A stretch of DNA of 64,000 bases. It comes from Halalkalibacter alkalisediminis. GTDB lineage: Bacteria > Bacillota > Bacilli > Bacillales > Bacillaceae_D. Below, one piece after another: positions 61,287-64,000 of this stretch; position 1 is the first letter of the stretch; the number at the start of each line of letters is the position of its first letter. The notes beneath the pieces were generated by a model, which made no database searches, was not told where the DNA came from, and saw only the letters and a program-made list of their open reading frames with translations. The DNA lies in the NCBI RefSeq assembly GCF_028610705.1, contig NZ_JAQQWT010000001.1, positions 62,001 to 126,000 of the forward strand, given 5' to 3'. The translations under genes and the position numbers were made by a program.

Positions 61287-62120
61287 ATGACAAAGCAATT
61301 TTCTTTAGCTCATCTTACTGCACTTGGTTGTTCACCGCCGGAGTTAATTTATATTGCAGCGCGAGCAGGTTATGATTTTGTTAGTTTGCGGCCTATTTTT
61401 ATGGGACTCCCAGGTGAGCCTAATTATGCACTAGCTGAAAACAAGCAAATGATGAAGGAAACGAAAGCGGCTCTTTCTGAGACGGGAGTGAAGGTTCTAG
61501 ATATAGAATTGGCAAGAATCTATGAAGGTCTTGATCCCAAAAAGTATCTCCCAGCTTTTGAAGTTGCAGCTGAGCTTGGCGGAAAACATGTGCTTAGTAG
61601 CATTTGGACAGATGATCGTAACTTTGCAATTGAATGTTTCCAAGAACTATGTGATTTAGCCGAACCCTTTGGACTTACGATTGATTTAGAGTTTGTTCCA
61701 ATAGCGAGTGTTAAAAATCTAAAAGGAGCGCTTGAAGTCCTGCATGCTGCCAAAAAAGAGAACGCCGGTCTCATGATTGATGCGCATCACTTTCATCGTT
61801 CAAAAGACAAAATAGAAGAGCTTGACACAATTCCGCGTGAATGGTTCCATTATTTTCATCTTTGTGATGCCACCTCAACTATTCCAACCTCGGCGGACGA
61901 AATGGTTCGTATTTTGAGAGAGGAACGCTTATATGTTGGTGAAGGTGGTATTGATGTAGCTAGTATCGTTAATCGCTTACCTGAGATGCCTTATGCGATA
62001 GAACTTCCGAATTTGAAGCGCTCGCAAGAATTAGGTTATGAAGAATTTGCAAGACATTGTTTAGAAACTGCAAAAGATTATTTCGCGGCACATCCAAGAA
62101 CTAGTACGGTTAACCCTTGA
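61287..62120 (+). CDS. TIM-barrel sugar isomerase/dehydratase-like protein
   Basis: A 277-residue xylose-isomerase-like TIM-barrel protein. Likely metal ligands: Glu in TIDLEFVPIA, Asp/His in LMIDAHHFHRS, His in HYFHLCDAT and Glu in YAIELPNL. The fold covers epimerases, isomerases, 2-keto-sugar enzymes and 3-dehydroshikimate dehydratases; I cannot decide among these. The last is attractive because dehydroquinate dehydratase, which makes 3-dehydroshikimate, is the next gene, but no typical sequence match was evident. GGAGGAACAAAGAA precedes the ATG. Followed by a strong terminator. Confidence 0.82.
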   Translation: MTKQFSLAHLTALGCSPPELIYIAARAGYDFVSLRPIFMGLPGEPNYALAENKQMMKETKAALSETGVKVLDIELARIYEGLDPKKYLPAFEVAAELGGKHVLSSIWTDDRNFAIECFQELCDLAEPFGLTIDLEFVPIASVKNLKGALEVLHAAKKENAGLMIDAHHFHRSKDKIEELDTIPREWFHYFHLCDATSTIPTSADEMVRILREERLYVGEGGIDVASIVNRLPEMPYAIELPNLKRSQELGYEEFARHCLETAKDYFAAHPRTSTVNP

Positions 62121-62142
62121 TTTTTCTTCATGGATATATTAT

Positions 62143-62172
62143 TCTCTCCTAATTTAATAGGAGAGTTTTTTT
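62143..62172 (+). terminator. Terminator after the TIM-barrel gene
   Basis: CTCTCCTA and TAGGAGAG around ATTTAA, followed by TTTTTTTATT. Confidence 0.9.
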
Positions 62173-62412
62173 ATTATAAATGAAAGATTTCCTTATAAAA
62201 GGTTGCTAATTTTTCATATTTGCATTAAACTTTAGTACATAAAAGCTTAAAAGCGCGAAAGCGTAATCGTTAATGCAAAATATAAAATGACAGAATTTTA
62301 GGTTGCTAAAAAGGACTAAGTTCCTTTATTATTAGAGGAACTATTTTTAAAATGTGATAGAGAGAAGCTGCTCATAAGAAATTTATTCAGATAAACGAGG
62401 GGGAGTTAGGCC

Positions 62413-63198
62413 ATGAACGGGAAGGTTGCTCAAAGTAAGAATGTTAAAGTAAGAGGTATAGAATTAGGGGAAGGCAATGCACAAATTTGTATTCCTTTAG
62501 TCGGTAAAAATAAAAGTGAACTCCTCATTGAATTAGAGGCTGCAAAAGGAAAGAAGCCTGATCTGGTTGAATGGCGTGCTGATTTTTTTGAAAATTTAGA
62601 TGATACTGTAAAAGTAGTTGAAATGCTCTCCATTATTCGTACTCATGTGGAGGATATTCCAATTCTCTTTACCATTCGCTCGATAAAAGAAGGTGGAAAT
62701 CCAATTCTTTTAACCGAACCAGCAAAGATCAAACTAATAGAGGATGTTTGTTCTACGAAACAAGTCGATATTATTGACTATGAGTTAGTTAATAATAAAG
62801 AGGATATAAGATATTTAAGAACGATTTCTAATAAGCATAATGTCAAATTTATATTATCTTACCACAATTTTGAATATACGCCTGAATCTTCTGTCCTTTT
62901 AGAGAAATGTGTTGCTGCACAGACATTTGAGGCCGATTTAGTGAAAATTTCTGTAATGTCTAAAAAATTAGATGATGTTTTACTTTTATTACAGACAACA
63001 CAAGATGCTCAAAAAATGGTTGACCTTCCATTAGTGACCATTTCGATGGGGAAATATGGTGCAATTACTAGAATGTTTGGATTCGTTTTTGGTTCCACGA
63101 TTACATTTGGTATGGGGCAAAATAGTTCTGCTCCAGGTCAGATCCCGGTAGACGAATTGAGAACAGTTATTGATATTATTAAAAAATCAACTAAATAA
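62413..63198 (+). CDS. aroD: Type I 3-dehydroquinate dehydratase
   Basis: A 261-residue class I DHQase. The Schiff-base Lys is in EADLVKISVMSK, the catalytic His in ILSYHNFEYTP, substrate-binding residues in DLVEWRADFFE and SMGKYGAITRMFGFVFGS. It converts 3-dehydroquinate to 3-dehydroshikimate. It is separated from the TIM-barrel gene by a strong terminator and about 240 nt, so it likely has its own promoter. Type I enzymes serve either shikimate biosynthesis or quinate breakdown; the GntR gene directly downstream and the nearby TRAP operon suggest breakdown, without proof. ATG follows GAGGGGGAGTTAGGCC. Confidence 0.93.
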   Translation: MNGKVAQSKNVKVRGIELGEGNAQICIPLVGKNKSELLIELEAAKGKKPDLVEWRADFFENLDDTVKVVEMLSIIRTHVEDIPILFTIRSIKEGGNPILLTEPAKIKLIEDVCSTKQVDIIDYELVNNKEDIRYLRTISNKHNVKFILSYHNFEYTPESSVLLEKCVAAQTFEADLVKISVMSKKLDDVLLLLQTTQDAQKMVDLPLVTISMGKYGAITRMFGFVFGSTITFGMGQNSSAPGQIPVDELRTVIDIIKKSTK

Positions 63199-63201
63199 TA
63201 A

Positions 63202-63240
63202 AAAAGTTGTTTCCGGAAATACTGGGGACAACTTTTTTTA
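63202..63240 (+). terminator. Terminator after aroD
   Basis: AAAAAAGTTGT and ACAACTTTTTTT form the stem, with the T run in the 3' arm. Confidence 0.85.
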
Positions 63241-63319
63241 TTAGGAAAAGATTCTTTTAAACGAAGGCCTCGTTTTGATTGACTACAGACGTTTTATTTT
63301 ATATAATTTATTTAATAAG

Positions 63320-63344
63320 AATTGGACTACCCAATAGTCCAATT
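63320..63344. promoter_or_regulatory. Inverted repeat before the GntR gene
   Basis: AATTGGACTA (63320-63329) and TAGTCCAATT (63335-63344) are exact 10-bp inverted repeats with a 5-nt spacer, 24 nt before the GntR start codon. Position and symmetry suggest an autoregulatory operator. Confidence 0.6.
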
Positions 63345-63368
63345 ATACTTCTTTAGGAGTGGATAACT

Positions 63369-64000
63369 ATGACCCATTCACATTTTTCAACTGTACGAAG
63401 TGAAAGACTATATGAGAAAATCGTCCAACAGCTATTGGAGTTAATTGACGAAGGAAAATTACAACCGGGTGATAGACTACCTGCAGAGCGTAAATTAGCT
63501 GAAAGTTTAGGGTGTAGTCGAACTTCGTTAAGAGAAGCATGCAGAGTTTTAGAGTCAGAAGGAATTATAATTTCAAAACCAGGTGGTGGGAGATTTATCC
63601 AACGGGTTGATCAAACTTTGACCTTAAAGTATCAATTTAATACAGTTGATATGTTAGAAAAAACCGCCATTATTTACTTCTTAGAAGCCAGAGAAGCACT
63701 TGAACCAAAGGTGGCAGAATTAGCTAGTCAAAGAGCAACCAGTGAAAACATAAGTAAGCTTGAAGATGTGATGACAAAAATGGAGGAAAAATTAAAGTAC
63801 CCTGAGGAGCATGTAGAAGCAGATAGCAGTTTTCACTTAGCTTTGGCAGAGGCTACTCAAAACTTTGTTTTTGTCTCGATGATGGAGTCAAATTTAAATA
63901 TGATTCGTCAAGTTCGAAAGCAGACACTGCATTCAGAATCTCGTTATCTTAAATCGTTAAGTGAGCATAGAGCTATTTTAGAGGCGGTAAAACAAAGAGA
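63369..64000 (+). CDS. FadR-subfamily GntR regulator (cut by right edge)
   Basis: The frame starts at ATG 63369, with TAGGAGTGG upstream, and runs open to the end of the window (210 codons). The winged helix is clear: LYEKIVQQLLELIDEGKLQPGDRLPAERKLAESLGCSRTSLREACRVLESEGIIISKPGGGRFIQ. It continues into an FCD effector domain (YFLEAREALEPKVAELASQRAT; ADSSFHLALAEATQN) with the usual metal-binding His residues. FadR/FCD proteins mostly sense organic acids and regulate uronate, gluconate, glycolate or lactate genes. Its target is probably aroD and/or genes to the right. Confidence 0.92.
   Translation, partial: MTHSHFSTVRSERLYEKIVQQLLELIDEGKLQPGDRLPAERKLAESLGCSRTSLREACRVLESEGIIISKPGGGRFIQRVDQTLTLKYQFNTVDMLEKTAIIYFLEAREALEPKVAELASQRATSENISKLEDVMTKMEEKLKYPEEHVEADSSFHLALAEATQNFVFVSMMESNLNMIRQVRKQTLHSESRYLKSLSEHRAILEAVKQR

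Overview
The window looks like a 64 kb chromosomal stretch from a low-GC, spore-forming Bacillaceae species, most plausibly an alkaliphilic or halotolerant Bacillus relative. Supporting evidence: AT-rich sequence with strong AGGAGG ribosome sites and TTG/GTG starts; spore genes (cortex-lytic SleL, CotF-type coat proteins); an intracellular subtilisin with the LIPY propeptide motif; YesM/YesN signalling; the shared sugar ATPase MsmX; and TRAP transporters, which are common in sodium-using Bacillaceae. No rRNA, tRNA, CRISPR array or insertion sequence was recognised.

Layout. (1) 1-5.3 kb is mixed and partly decayed: the tail of an SLC13 permease, a DUF421 remnant, a CPA1 cation/proton antiporter split by an in-frame TAG, a minimal tyrosine recombinase, a MarR regulator and a NarK nitrate transporter. 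(2) 5.4-13.6 kb carries stress and housekeeping functions: small alarmone synthetase RelP, an orphan TRAP binding protein, ribosome hibernation factor HPF behind a perfect FNR/CRP-type box, a CAP-domain lipoprotein, SleL, BirA-controlled bioB, a tiny toxin-like membrane peptide and an Isp protease. (3) 13.6-29.2 kb is a saccharide region: a relic of a malL copy, a PTS EIICB / EEP-domain protein / GH32 sucrase group, a MATE exporter, and a maltodextrin regulon (nplT, malEFG plus a small peptide, malR, malL) tied together by GCGCAAACG-type operators. (4) 29.3-42.4 kb has a lytic transglycosylase, a conserved unknown gene, and a second sugar locus: ABC importer without ATPase, YesM/YesN two-component pair, a LacI regulator, four tandem operators, ThuA, two Gfo/Idh/MocA oxidoreductases and a TIM-barrel isomerase. 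This set is consistent with 3-keto-glycoside chemistry. (5) 42.5-50 kb: IclR regulator with malate synthase G and an FAH-family protein, the MsmX ATPase that can serve both ABC importers, a PucR-type regulator, spore coat genes and an HPr-like protein that lacks the phospho-histidine motif. (6) 50-64 kb: a TRAP DctPQM operon, a LacI regulator, shikimate kinase with a membrane protein, then an ALDH / zinc dehydrogenase / ThDP enzyme / TIM-barrel operon, type I dehydroquinate dehydratase and a truncated FadR-type GntR regulator.

How the parts connect. The most interesting reading is in region 6: the TRAP promoter and the ALDH-operon promoter each carry two copies of the same palindrome, TAGATCGATCTA, and a LacI-family gene lies between them. 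Uptake and catabolism of one unidentified substrate therefore look co-regulated. The combination of ThDP enzyme, ALDH, zinc dehydrogenase and TIM-barrel protein matches no pathway I can name with confidence. The two ABC sugar importers have no ATPase of their own, so MsmX, encoded midway with a cre-like site upstream, probably powers both. Functions below are inferred from sequence motifs and family knowledge; no database search was run.
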